64,000 nucleotides of DNA, from positions 1 to 64,000 of the forward strand of contig CALFEQ010000110.1 of NCBI GenBank assembly GCA_937949945.1, written 5' to 3'. Of the stretch, positions 43,004 through 51,653 are shown piece by piece. The translations under genes were made by a program, and so were the position numbers. This DNA comes from an uncultured Myxococcales bacterium. Its GTDB lineage: Bacteria > Myxococcota_A > Polyangia > Polyangiales > Polyangiaceae. The notes under the pieces were generated by a model, which was not told the DNA's origin, made no database searches, and worked only from the letters and a program-made list of their open reading frames with translations. Numbering within the stretch: the stretch's first letter is position 1; the number at the start of each line of letters is the position of its first letter.

Positions 43004-45328
43004 TCAGAGGTTCTCGGCGAAGAACTCGGCGACGCGCTCGGGGACGTACGAGCGCGCCGCCGGCGCGCGGAGCCCGTGGCGCTCGCCGGGTAACACGAGC
43101 AGGTCGAACTTCTTGTTCGTCGCGACGAGCGCGTCGACGAGACGGGCAGTATGTGCATAGTGCACGTTCTCGTCCATGAGCGCGTGGATGATGAAGAGCT
43201 TGCCCTCGAGCCCGGCGGCCTTCTTCGAGAGATCGGCGGCGTCGTACCCGGCGGGGTTCGTCTCGGGCGTCTCCATGTACCGCTCGGTGTAGCCCGTGTC
43301 GTAGAGGCGCCAATCGGTGACGGGCGAGCCTGCGACGCCGGCCTTGAAGACACCCTTGCCTTCGAGCATCGCGAGAGCGGCCATGAACCCGCCGTAGCTG
43401 TGGCCGTAGATGCCGATCCGAGCGCCGTCGACGTACGGCTGCGCGGCGAGCCACTTGGCGCCCGCGATCTGATCCTCGAGCTCGAGGCGACCGAGCTGCT
43501 TGTGGACCTTCTGCGCGAAGGCACGCCCGCGGCCGCCGGAGCCGCGGTTGTCGAGCTGGAAGACGACGAAGCCGCGATCCGCCAGGTGCTGCCAGAGGAG
43601 CTTGGGCGCCCAGACGTCGTAGACGAGCTGCGCCTCGGGCCCTCCGTAGACCATCACGATCGCGGGATGTCTCCCCTTGATCGTCCGTGGCCGGAGGAGC
43701 GCGCCGTGCAAGGTGTCGCCGCCCGGCGACGGGATCGTGACGTGCTCCACTGGGCGGATGCCGAGCGAGGCGATGTCGGGATCGGGAGGGATCGGAAGCT
43801 CTCCGGCGCGAGCGCCGTCGCGGAACACCTCCGCGCGCGGAGGCCTGTCCGACGCGGAGTGGACGTCGAGCCAGGTCGTCCCGAGGTCGTCGACGACGAC
43901 GGAGTGCACCCCGCGCTCCGTCGTGAGCCGCGTGATCTCGCCACCGGCGAGCGGCACCGCATAGAGGTGTCGCTCGAGCGGTCCGTCCTTCGTGCCGGTG
44001 AAGAGCACGCGCCCGCCGGCCTCGTCGACGCCCGCGATCGTCTCGACGTCCCAGTCTCCGCTCGTGAGGGTGCGGACGAGCGCGCCGTCGCGCTGGCTCC
44101 GCACCTCGATGTGTCGGTGTCCCGTCTTGGTCGACGTGTACAGGAGGTGCTCGCCGTCGCGCAGGACGCGGATCGGCGAGAACGAGACCCAGGCCGTGCT
44201 CGTCTCGGAAGCGAGCTCCACCGACTTGCCCGTCCGTGGGTCGACGCGCACGAGCGACACGCGCTTCTGATCGCGCGTGAGGCGCTGGACGAAGAGCGCC
44301 TTGCCGTCGTCGGACCACGTGAAGCGGCCGAGGTAGTGCTCGCTCGCGCGATCCTCGCGAGGCCACTCGATCCATGTCGTCTTCTTCGTCGTGATATCGA
44401 CGATGCCCGCGCGGACGCTCGGGTTCTTCTTACCCGCGCGCGGGTAGCGCTGCATCATGAGGTCGGGCTCGCCCCGGAAGCCGAGCACGGGGATCTCTTC
44501 GACGGGGCTCTCGTCGACCTCGAGATACGCGATGCGATCGCATCGAGGCGACCAGAAGAAGCCGCTCGGCTCTCCGAGCTCCTCCTGCGCCACGAAGTCG
44601 GACAGACCGTGCGTGATCGTGCCGGCCCCTCTCGCGCGCGGCGCACCCGTCGGCGCAGTGAGCGCCGTCTCCTTGCCGGTGGCGACGTCGATGGAGAAGA
44701 GCTCTCCGCCGCGGACGAACGCGATCCGCTCGCCCGTGTCGCACGGCTTGGGATCGATCTCCGGCTGCGGCGTGTTCGTGAGGCGCCGGACGCTGCCCGA
44801 AGGCTCCCTCGCGAAGTCGCGGACGAAGACGTCTCCCGCGTGCGGGATCACGAGCAGCCGCGATCGCTTCGCCCAGAGGTGGCTCGTGATGCCCTCGTTG
44901 CGATCCCGCTGGCGCTCGCGGCGCAGCTCCTCCTCGCGCGAGCGCGGTCCGTGCGCGCCGAGGTCCTCGGCGCGCACCAGCACCCTCGACCCGCCGCTCT
45001 TCGTGTCGAACGCGAAGAGCGACATCGTCTCGTCCCCGCGCTCGCTCGCGAGGAACGTGACGAGCCGCTCGTCGCCGACGGCGGGCGCGTGCTTCGCCCC
45101 GCGCGGCACGTTCCACCCGGGCTCCGGGTACTTGGCCATGCGCGCGAAGGTCACGCGGCTCGCGGACGCGGGCGCGATCGTCACCCGCTCGTCCCCCGGC
45201 GCCCCGGCCTTCGTCACGGCGTCGTGGATCTCGCGCAAGACGGGACGGCCCTGCGGCGCCCTCGACTCCACCGAGCCGCCACAAGCCGCGGCGGTCAGAA
45301 GAAGCAGGGGCCCGGCACCTCGTCGCAT
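43004..45328 (-). CDS. S9-family (dipeptidyl peptidase IV-like) lipoprotein peptidase
   Basis: 774 aa. A lipoprotein signal (MRRGAGPLLLLTAAAC) is followed by a beta-propeller (residues about 60-490) and an alpha/beta hydrolase domain. The nucleophile is Ser644 in GHSYGGF; the triad is completed by Asp in ALMDENVHY and His in LPGERHGL. The propeller has the DPP4-like EELGEPSGFFWSPRCDRIAY segment carrying Glu-Glu-like residues that hold the substrate N-terminus. It should cut dipeptides from peptides outside the cytoplasm. Start at 45328 has GGAG 9 nt upstream; in-frame starts at 45337 and 45343 are possible. It is 43 bp from the upstream TPR gene. Confidence 0.93.
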   Translation of the reverse strand: MRRGAGPLLLLTAAACGGSVESRAPQGRPVLREIHDAVTKAGAPGDERVTIAPASASRVTFARMAKYPEPGWNVPRGAKHAPAVGDERLVTFLASERGDETMSLFAFDTKSGGSRVLVRAEDLGAHGPRSREEELRRERQRDRNEGITSHLWAKRSRLLVIPHAGDVFVRDFAREPSGSVRRLTNTPQPEIDPKPCDTGERIAFVRGGELFSIDVATGKETALTAPTGAPRARGAGTITHGLSDFVAQEELGEPSGFFWSPRCDRIAYLEVDESPVEEIPVLGFRGEPDLMMQRYPRAGKKNPSVRAGIVDITTKKTTWIEWPREDRASEHYLGRFTWSDDGKALFVQRLTRDQKRVSLVRVDPRTGKSVELASETSTAWVSFSPIRVLRDGEHLLYTSTKTGHRHIEVRSQRDGALVRTLTSGDWDVETIAGVDEAGGRVLFTGTKDGPLERHLYAVPLAGGEITRLTTERGVHSVVVDDLGTTWLDVHSASDRPPRAEVFRDGARAGELPIPPDPDIASLGIRPVEHVTIPSPGGDTLHGALLRPRTIKGRHPAIVMVYGGPEAQLVYDVWAPKLLWQHLADRGFVVFQLDNRGSGGRGRAFAQKVHKQLGRLELEDQIAGAKWLAAQPYVDGARIGIYGHSYGGFMAALAMLEGKGVFKAGVAGSPVTDWRLYDTGYTERYMETPETNPAGYDAADLSKKAAGLEGKLFIIHALMDENVHYAHTARLVDALVATNKKFDLLVLPGERHGLRAPAARSYVPERVAEFFAENL

Positions 45329-45342
45329 GATCGGCATCTCCA

Positions 45343-45373
45343 CTGGAGCCTGGAGCCCGGAGCCTGGAGCCTC
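45343..45373 (-). repeat. Heptamer array GGAGCCT/GGAGCCC, four copies
   Basis: It begins directly at the stop codon of the TPR gene (45372-45374, minus strand) and ends near the S9 peptidase start, so it fills the gap between two genes on the same strand. In mRNA sense (GGCTCCA)n. Confidence 0.9.
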
Positions 45374-46379
45374 AATTCAACTGGTGCTTGTCCGCAGTCG
45401 ACGGCCCGTCGCGATCGAGGAACACGGCCGTGATCTCGCGCTCGAGCCCCGCCGTGAGCTCGCTCTCGAGGGCGGCGACCGAGCCGGCGCCTCGCTCGAC
45501 GTTGCGCTGGTAGATGAAGAGCCGCGCCTGCATCGGACCGGTCTCGCCGTCCTCCGGACCGCGCGCATCGAGGATGACCATCGCCCGCGGATCCACGCCG
45601 TCGACGACGAGCTCGGCGCCGGGGACGTCGACGATGTAGATGTCCGCGTCGCGCACCCAGCGCGCGAGCAGCGCATCGAGGCCCTGGATGACGCGCCGTA
45701 CGAGCTGCGCGAACGCCTCGGGCGAGGGCGCCCACGCCGGCGGCGGCTTCATCATGTCGAGCGCACGCGAGCGGAGGAAGGCTTCGATCGCGCCGCGCGT
45801 GTCACCGGCGTCGTCGCGCAGGAGCCCGAGGTAGTAGTACGCGTCCGCGTGATTCGGGTCGGCGCGCACGGCCTCCTCGATGAACGGGGCGGCCTTCTCG
45901 GTCTCGCCGAGCTCGTAGTAGGCGCGGCCGATCAGAAAGGTGTAGCTGCCGTTCTCGAACGGCGGCTCGGGCAGGCGCGCCATGCACTTCCTCGCTTCCT
46001 CGATGTCTCCCTTCCCGAGGAGCGCATCGACGCGGAGGAGCAGGCAGTCGGCGATCTCTTCCTTGGTCTCGGCGTACTCGAGAGCGTCGTCGCAGAGCTC
46101 GATCGCTTCGTCCCACTCGCCGAGCGGGTGCATCAACACCTCGGCGGCGTTCAGCATGGCCTCGAGGTACGTCTCGTCGAGCGCGATCGCTTGGCGATAG
46201 TGCTCGAGGGCCTCCTCGGACTCGCCCGCGAGCGCGGCGGCGTAGCCCAAGAGGTTGTGCACCTCCGGCGACTGTGGATCGATCTCGAGCGCGCGTTTCG
46301 CGCAGGCGCTGGCCCCTACGGCGTCGCCCTTCTGCGCGAGATCCCATCCTCGATCGAGGTGCGCGGAGAGTTGATCCAT
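45372..46379 (-). CDS. TPR protein with degenerate zincin-like C-terminus
   Basis: 335 aa. Residues 1-200 are tetratricopeptide repeats (LGYAAALAGESEEALEHYRQ, LIGRAYYELGETEKAAPFIE, YYLGLLRDDAGDTRGAIEAF). The remainder resembles the Zincin_1 (PF06262) region: IYIVDVPGAELVVDGVDP and ARLFIYQRNVER are typical. Where that family has HExxH the sequence reads EREIT, so metal-dependent cleavage is unlikely. Possibly a scaffold derived from a peptidase. ATG at 46379 chosen over a GTG four codons upstream. It lies upstream of the S9 peptidase gene and may be in its operon. Confidence 0.75.
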   Translation of the reverse strand: MDQLSAHLDRGWDLAQKGDAVGASACAKRALEIDPQSPEVHNLLGYAAALAGESEEALEHYRQAIALDETYLEAMLNAAEVLMHPLGEWDEAIELCDDALEYAETKEEIADCLLLRVDALLGKGDIEEARKCMARLPEPPFENGSYTFLIGRAYYELGETEKAAPFIEEAVRADPNHADAYYYLGLLRDDAGDTRGAIEAFLRSRALDMMKPPPAWAPSPEAFAQLVRRVIQGLDALLARWVRDADIYIVDVPGAELVVDGVDPRAMVILDARGPEDGETGPMQARLFIYQRNVERGAGSVAALESELTAGLEREITAVFLDRDGPSTADKHQLN

Positions 46380-46684
46380 CTGCGGCCGCACGTTGTGCCC
46401 GGCGTCCTCCTCAGCGTCAAGCGCGGAGATGGGCCGCCCGCGGTGAATCCCGACCCGATCTTTCCGTGAGGATGGCTCGTCGTCCAGCCCTGCCGTCGTC
46501 GTCCGGGGCGCGACGGCCGTCGCCGCTCACACCTTCGGGGACGGGCGTCGGCTTCCTCCGTCCGGTCGGAATCGGCTGGGCTTCGATGCGTCGCCCGGGC
46601 GCGGCCGGCCGTGCGACCTTACGGCGGAGCTCGCGCTCCAGTGGCATGCGCGAGCGGAGGATGAGAGCATGCTCCCGTCCGTCG

Positions 46685-47725
46685 ATGTACGCGAGACGTC
46701 TGCTCGTCTTACTGTTCATCCTCCTGCTGCTCGGCGGCTGCATGCCCATCCGCTACGTCACGCAGGCCGCGGCGGGCCAGGAGGAGATCAACAGCCGCGG
46801 GATCGCGATCGACGAGATCGTCCGCGGCGGCCACCTCGACAAGCGCACGCGCGGGCTCCTCGCGCACGTGTCACGGATCAAGGCGTTCGGCGAGCGCAAC
46901 GGCCTCCGTCCGACGAACAACTACGAGCGCTACGTCTGGATCAACCGGCCTGCGGTCGTCTGGGTCGTGAGCGCGTGCCACCCGCTCGCCTTCCGCCCCC
47001 ACACGTGGAGGTTCCCGATCGTCGGGAGCATCACCTACACGGGGTGGTTCGATCGGAACGAAGCGAAGGCGTACGCGGCCGAGCTCGCGCGCAAGGGCTG
47101 GGACGTCGACGTGAGGCCGTCCCAGGCGTACTCGACGCTCGGCTGGTTCGACGATCCCATCCTCTCGACGATGATCGCCGACGGCGACGAGGCCCTCGGC
47201 GAGCTCGCGGACGTCGTGCTCCACGAGAGCTTGCACGCCACGTTCTACGTCCCGAACCAGAGCACGCTGAACGAGAGCGTCGCGTCCTTCGTCGGCGACG
47301 AGCTCGCGGCCCGCTATCTCGACGAGGCCGTCGGACCCGACTCCCCCGAGAAGGCCGCCTTCGTCGCCATGCGCGAGCGCGGGGCGCGGCGAGGGCGCAT
47401 CATGAAGGCCGCCTACGAGAAGCTCGCGGCGCTCTACGCGTCGAAGCTTCCGCGCGAGGAGAAGCTCGCGAGGAAGAAGGAGATCATCGACGCGCTCCGA
47501 GCCGAGCTCGAGATCAAGCGCCCCATCACCAACGCATCCCTCATCCAGTACAAGACGTATGGCTCGGGCAAGGCCGAGCTCGCACAGCTCCTCTCGGCGT
47601 GCGGCGGCAGCTTCCCGCGGATGTTGCGCACGCTCGAACGCGTCCGGCCCATCGCTGCGCGGTCGGCGCCGCACACGGATCCGGGGGTGCTCCTTCGGCC
47701 GCTCATCGCCGAGGGGTGTCGGTGA
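46685..47725 (+). CDS. Predicted zinc aminopeptidase lipoprotein
   Basis: 346 aa. Signal peptide of 18 aa (LLVLLFILLLLGGC) with lipobox LGGC at residue 19. The core matches the predicted-aminopeptidase family PF10023: start QAAAGQEEINSRG, then YTGWFDRNEAKAYA, the metal site H180-E181-x2-H184 (VVLHESLHATFY) and the third ligand Glu197 (NESVASFVG). It probably acts in the periplasm on short peptides. The ATG is at 46685. It is divergent from the TPR gene. A heptamer array begins 5 nt after its stop. Confidence 0.88.
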   Translation: MYARRLLVLLFILLLLGGCMPIRYVTQAAAGQEEINSRGIAIDEIVRGGHLDKRTRGLLAHVSRIKAFGERNGLRPTNNYERYVWINRPAVVWVVSACHPLAFRPHTWRFPIVGSITYTGWFDRNEAKAYAAELARKGWDVDVRPSQAYSTLGWFDDPILSTMIADGDEALGELADVVLHESLHATFYVPNQSTLNESVASFVGDELAARYLDEAVGPDSPEKAAFVAMRERGARRGRIMKAAYEKLAALYASKLPREEKLARKKEIIDALRAELEIKRPITNASLIQYKTYGSGKAELAQLLSACGGSFPRMLRTLERVRPIAARSAPHTDPGVLLRPLIAEGCR

Positions 47726-47730
47726 CGGAG

Positions 47731-47748
47731 AGGCTCCGGGCTCCAGGG
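47731..47748 (+). repeat. Short heptamer array GGCTCCG/GGCTCCA
   Basis: Two to two and a half units in mRNA sense, 5 nt after the stop codon of the aminopeptidase gene. Confidence 0.75.
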
Positions 47749-47932
47749 GATCTTGGACTGAGCAACATTTGCTCGACCCGAGTGGGTTACGGGGGCGGGG
47801 AATCGACCTGCCGGCGGATCGTCTGCGGACCCGGAGATCGAGGCATGCGATGCGCGCAAGCTTCGGGAATGTCTCGGATCGTGCGCGGGCATCCGGCGTG
47901 CAGTCGGCGGTTCCCGGGAAGGGGGAGGCCCC

Positions 47933-49039
47933 GTGCTCAGCGTCCGCGCCGCGATCTCGATGCTCGTGACCTTCGCAGGTCTCGCCGCCTGCGCCGCCGG
48001 GGATGACGCGCCTCCGGCTACGCCGTCGACGCCGGACGATCGCCACGCCGCGGACGAGCGACGGCCCGACGACGCGACGCCGGAGGAGGTCCTCGAGCCG
48101 TCCCGCGTGTCCGACGCGCCGGGGCCGAGCGAGCCGGGACCGCCCGACGACGATCCCGACAGGGACGCCGACCCGAACGCTCCCTCGCCGCCGGAGGATC
48201 CCGCGATGCCTCCGGCGACGCAGGACCAGCTCGTGAAGAAGTTCGCGCCGCACGTGCATCTCCATCCGGACGACGCGTATCGGCCGGCGAACGTCGACTG
48301 GTACCTCGCGCGCGTGAAGATGCGCTTCCACCACGCAAACTGCCCCGACCACGAGCTCTTGCCCGTCGGGAAGGTCACGCAGCAGACGCTCATCTCGCAG
48401 ACGCACGAGGAGAACAAGTCGCTCTGTCGCCACGACTCCTCGAAGAAGGTCTCGAGCACGTCGAGCGAGAACTTCTTCCTCGAGGTCGCCGATCACGCGA
48501 CGTACGCGGGCGCGCCGCGGAGCCAGTGGAAGACCTACGTGGTCTGGCGCCCCAAGAGCGGCGGGCTCGTCGACATCGAGTACTGGTTCTTCTACCCGTA
48601 CAACGACGGCTTCGCGCTCTTCAATCACGAGTCCGACTGGGAGCACGTCCGCGTCACGATCGATCCGAAGGCGAAGGGCGGGCAGGGCGAGGCCGTCGAG
48701 GTGAAGATGTCCGCGCACAAGGGCGGGACGATCCTGAAGCCCGGCGACGCGCGCCTCACGATGGTCGACGGCACGCATCCCGTCGCGTACTCCGCGAAGG
48801 GCACGCACGCGAACTACCCGAAGCCCGGCACCTACCCGATCGAAGGCACCGCCGGCATCGCGAAGGACGTCGCGGCCGCAGCGCCTCCCGCGGACGTCTG
48901 GAAGACGGAGACCTCGCTCGTCCAGGTCGGGACGCGCGCCGCGCCGAAGAACGGCCAGGTCTTCATCAAGTACTGGGGCCGCTGGGGCGAGCTCGGCGAT
49001 CTGCCGGAAACGAACGGCGTGACGCGGCACTTCCCGTGA
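47933..49039 (+). CDS. Vps62-like lipoprotein
   Basis: 368 aa. Lipoprotein signal (MLVTFAGLAAC) with Cys at about 20, a long Asp/Pro/Glu/Ala linker (to residue 95), then a Vps62-related (DUF946-like) domain: KFAPHVHLHPDDAYRPANVDWYL, DIEYWFFYPYNDGF, SDWEHVRVTID and THANYPKPGTY. Domains of this type occur in many bacteria and fungi; the activity is unknown. GTG start at 47933. Confidence 0.85.
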   Translation: MLSVRAAISMLVTFAGLAACAAGDDAPPATPSTPDDRHAADERRPDDATPEEVLEPSRVSDAPGPSEPGPPDDDPDRDADPNAPSPPEDPAMPPATQDQLVKKFAPHVHLHPDDAYRPANVDWYLARVKMRFHHANCPDHELLPVGKVTQQTLISQTHEENKSLCRHDSSKKVSSTSSENFFLEVADHATYAGAPRSQWKTYVVWRPKSGGLVDIEYWFFYPYNDGFALFNHESDWEHVRVTIDPKAKGGQGEAVEVKMSAHKGGTILKPGDARLTMVDGTHPVAYSAKGTHANYPKPGTYPIEGTAGIAKDVAAAAPPADVWKTETSLVQVGTRAAPKNGQVFIKYWGRWGELGDLPETNGVTRHFP

Positions 49040-49160
49040 TCGGACGCCGGCCGAGGACGCGACGACGTCGGCGCTCCGCGAGGGGGTGGATCATCGATGC
49101 CCCTGGATCATTCGTAAATACAAGCACTTCGCTCATAGTGCGCTACAGTTGAAAGCGACG

Positions 49161-50072
49161 ATGGCGATGGCTCGCTCGAGGCTTTCCGTCCTTCTCTCGA
49201 TCATCGGAGCGATGTGCGCTCCGGCGATCGTCGCGTGCTCCGCTCCGGACGTCGGGGATCCTTACAAGCCCACGCTGAGGAAACCTTCCGAAGGCAAAGG
49301 GAAGGGCGGGGACGATGGCGTGACGCCCACGTCGACCGACGACGGCGACGACGAGAGCGACATCGACACGGATCCGACGCCGTCGAACGAGCCGCCGCCT
49401 CCTCCGCCTCCGCAAGACTCCGATGGTGACGGCGTCCCGGACGTCGAGGACTGCGATCCGCTCTCGCCCGCGCTCGGCGCGAGGCTCCTCGAGGACGATC
49501 TCGCGACGGACAAGGGCTTCTTCTCCGCGGTCGACGGCTTCCCGCAAGGGAGCTGGACCTACGACGGAACGGCGTATCGGCAGGGGCGGCTCGTCGACGG
49601 GAGCGACGCGACCGTCTTTTTGAAGGATCCGGCCATCGGCGACGCGCTCGTCGAGGTGCGCGCCGCCTCGACCGAGATCACCTCGAGCATCACTCCGGTC
49701 CTCCGCCAGATGTTCATCGTCTTCGGCACGAAGGTCGTCGGCGGACAGCTCTCGGCCGTCGGATGCGGCGTGGAGGTGGTCGAGGGCCTGTCGCCGACGC
49801 AGAAGACGAGCATCGTTCGTCTCGCGGGGCCGCCCGGAAACGTGACGACGTCGTCGCTCTCGCGCGTCGACCGTGCGGCGCTCCAGGTCAACGAGGAGTT
49901 CTCCATTCGAGCGCGCCTCGTCGGCGGCACGCTGACGTGCGAGGTGACCCAGAAAGACGTGACGAAGACGACGGCCACCGCCAACGTCGGCACGGTCACG
50001 GGCTCCGTCGGCTTCTTCACGCGTCAGACGAAGGCGCTCTTCAAGAAGGCGCGGATCTGCAAGGCGAAGTAG
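49161..50072 (+). CDS. Lipoprotein of unknown function
   Basis: 303 aa. Signal peptide with lipobox region PAIVAC (Cys near residue 26), a Lys/Gly/Asp linker, a Pro stretch and an acidic DSDGDGVPDVEDCDP segment like a thrombospondin type-3 calcium repeat. The last 190 residues are beta-rich (FFTRQTKALFKKARICK end) and resemble a LamG/concanavalin-like fold. ATG at 49161 chosen; the next in-frame ATG is two codons later. The promoter area just upstream (49105-49155) is AT-rich. Confidence 0.78.
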   Translation: MAMARSRLSVLLSIIGAMCAPAIVACSAPDVGDPYKPTLRKPSEGKGKGGDDGVTPTSTDDGDDESDIDTDPTPSNEPPPPPPPQDSDGDGVPDVEDCDPLSPALGARLLEDDLATDKGFFSAVDGFPQGSWTYDGTAYRQGRLVDGSDATVFLKDPAIGDALVEVRAASTEITSSITPVLRQMFIVFGTKVVGGQLSAVGCGVEVVEGLSPTQKTSIVRLAGPPGNVTTSSLSRVDRAALQVNEEFSIRARLVGGTLTCEVTQKDVTKTTATANVGTVTGSVGFFTRQTKALFKKARICKAK

Positions 50073-50079
50073 GGCAGAT

Positions 50080-50105
50080 CAGGCTCCGGGCTCCAGGCTC
50101 CAGGG
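50080..50105 (+). repeat. Heptamer array GGCTCCG/GGCTCCA, three copies
   Basis: Starts 7-8 nt after the stop codon of the lipoprotein gene (50070-50072), in mRNA sense. Confidence 0.9.
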
Positions 50106-50124
50106 GCGCGCGCTGCGCGCGCGC
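50106..50124. repeat. Alternating GC tract GCGCGCGCTGCGCGCGCGC
   Basis: 19 bases of alternating G and C with one CTG step, self-complementary. It could form a strong hairpin or Z-DNA and follows the heptamer array directly. Confidence 0.6.
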
Positions 50125-50264
50125 ATCCTCAGCGTCTGAGGAGAGAGTTGTTGGAGCGAGCCAACCTCCAGGAGTGAAGCTCGCTCCGTGCCGGCCGCTC
50201 GATGCCGAAAGACCGGAGTCTGGAGACTGCTGTCCGCGAACGCCTTTCTGGAGGCCTAGACCTG

Positions 50265-50290
50265 CTGAGGACTGAGGCCTGAGGACTGAG
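50265..50290 (-). repeat. Heptamer array CTGAGGA, about four copies
   Basis: TGAGGAC units on the top strand (TCAGTCC on the minus), with a TGAGGCC variant inside; degenerate copies continue to about 50304. Confidence 0.85.
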
Positions 50291-50498
50291 CGAGGACAGA
50301 GGACGGACTGGAGCCTCCCATCCCCGTGTGGGATCGCCCCCTTCGGCGAGGACCGCGGATCGAACGCGGAGGCATCGGTTGTCCAGCCGTGATGTGGGAT
50401 CATCCCCATTTTCCCGCGGTTTTCTGCGATCGACCGGTGGAACGACCGTTGCCATCTCGTCGGGCATGGTGACGGGTGGCCGGTTCCTCAAGGACGCG

Positions 50499-51644
50499 AT
50501 GACGACCTCTCTGCGGGCGCTTCCCCACCGGGGAGCGCTCCTCGGGCTGGGGGCCGTTCTGGCGGTCGCGGCGACGGGGTGCTCGGGCACGGGCAGCCCG
50601 GAGGGCGAGGAGAAGTCGCACGGGCGGCTCGAGATCGTCGGCGGGACGACGTCGACCTCGGCCCAGGACGCCACCGTCCTCGTGGAGCTCGGCCAGGGTT
50701 CCTGCACCGGCACGCTCATCGCCCCGAACCTGGTGCTCACCGCCCGCCACTGCCTCGCCGAGCCGAGGGGGCAGGCCGACTGCACGCAGTTCGGCCCGAC
50801 GGCGAGCGCGAGCACGGTCACGATCTTCGTCGGCGTGAACGCGAAGAACACCGGGGCGCCCGCGGCGCGGGGCGTGAAGGTCACCGTGCCGGCGACGAAC
50901 AACACCTGCGGCTTCGACATCGCGCTCGTGCAGCTCGATCGCGCCATCCCGAACGCGAAGATCGCGAAGGTCCGCTTCACGCCTCTCGCCGAGAACGAGC
51001 CGGTCACGGCGGTCGGCTACGGCGTCGGCGGCAGGGACGAGCAGCGCCCCGCGCGCATGCAGCGGGCCACGAGCGTCCTCGGCGTGGGCCCGAAGGCCCT
51101 CACGTACACGACGAAGCAGAATGTCACGGTCCGGTACGATCTCCCGAGCGGCGACCTCGCGACGGGCGAGTCGACCTGCTACGGCGACAGCGGCGGCCCG
51201 CTGTACGACGCCCAGGGCCGGGTCGTCGGCGTGACCTCGCGCGGCGTCCCCGACTTCCCGCAGACCGGAGCGCACGGGAACGGCTGCATCGACCTGCCGT
51301 CGATCTACGCGAGCACGCGTGCGAACGAGGCGACGATCCGCCAGGCCGCGGAGGCGGCGGGCCATCCGCTCGAGGAAGCGGACCTGCCCGTCGAGGAGGC
51401 GGAGGAGGACGAGCTCGACGAGAGCGATCTCGAGCCGCAGGACGACGAAGTCTTCGACGAGGACGAGGAGGACGAGGACGAGGACGACGAGGAGGAGGTC
51501 ACGCCGAAGAAGAAGCGCAAGCGGCGCGTCCCGATGCAGTCGAGCGGTTGCTCGCTCGCTGCCGACGGTGGCGACCCCTTCTCGTGGCTCCCGGCCTTCG
51601 GCGTGGTCCTCGCGTTCGGCGCCGTACGCCGCCGCCGCACGTGA
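50499..51644 (+). CDS. Trypsin-like serine protease with MYXO-CTERM-like tail
   Basis: 381 aa. The signal peptide ends LAVAATGC, which fits a lipobox. The S1 protease domain (residues about 48-280) has the mature-start-like motif IVGG, the catalytic His in TARHC, Asp in DIALVQL and Ser in GDSGGPLY, with the usual disulfide cysteines. A very acidic stretch (DEDEEDEDEDDEEE) and a basic KKKRKRR patch precede a MYXO-CTERM-like tail (SGCSLAADGG, hydrophobic helix, RRRR). Lipidation and this tail are normally alternatives. ATG at 50499 chosen because AAGGA lies 4 nt upstream; 50466 is possible. Confidence 0.92.
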   Translation: MTTSLRALPHRGALLGLGAVLAVAATGCSGTGSPEGEEKSHGRLEIVGGTTSTSAQDATVLVELGQGSCTGTLIAPNLVLTARHCLAEPRGQADCTQFGPTASASTVTIFVGVNAKNTGAPAARGVKVTVPATNNTCGFDIALVQLDRAIPNAKIAKVRFTPLAENEPVTAVGYGVGGRDEQRPARMQRATSVLGVGPKALTYTTKQNVTVRYDLPSGDLATGESTCYGDSGGPLYDAQGRVVGVTSRGVPDFPQTGAHGNGCIDLPSIYASTRANEATIRQAAEAAGHPLEEADLPVEEAEEDELDESDLEPQDDEVFDEDEEDEDEDDEEEVTPKKKRKRRVPMQSSGCSLAADGGDPFSWLPAFGVVLAFGAVRRRRT

Positions 51645-51653
51645 GCCCCGAGC

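Larger units (their letters stand above)
50073..50498. other. Intergenic region, 426 bp, with heptamer arrays
   Basis: No supported gene. It holds (GGCTCC)n at 50080-50105, an alternating GC tract at 50106-50124, degenerate heptamers (GGAGTCT GGAGACT near 50213), a (TGAGGAC)n array at 50265-50290, one isolated GGAGCCT at about 50309, and the promoter region of the S1 protease. Confidence 0.6.

Noticed and set aside
43151..45433. A 760-codon plus-strand frame opposite the S9 peptidase
   Set aside because: No domain pattern; the minus strand has an intact peptidase with its catalytic triad.
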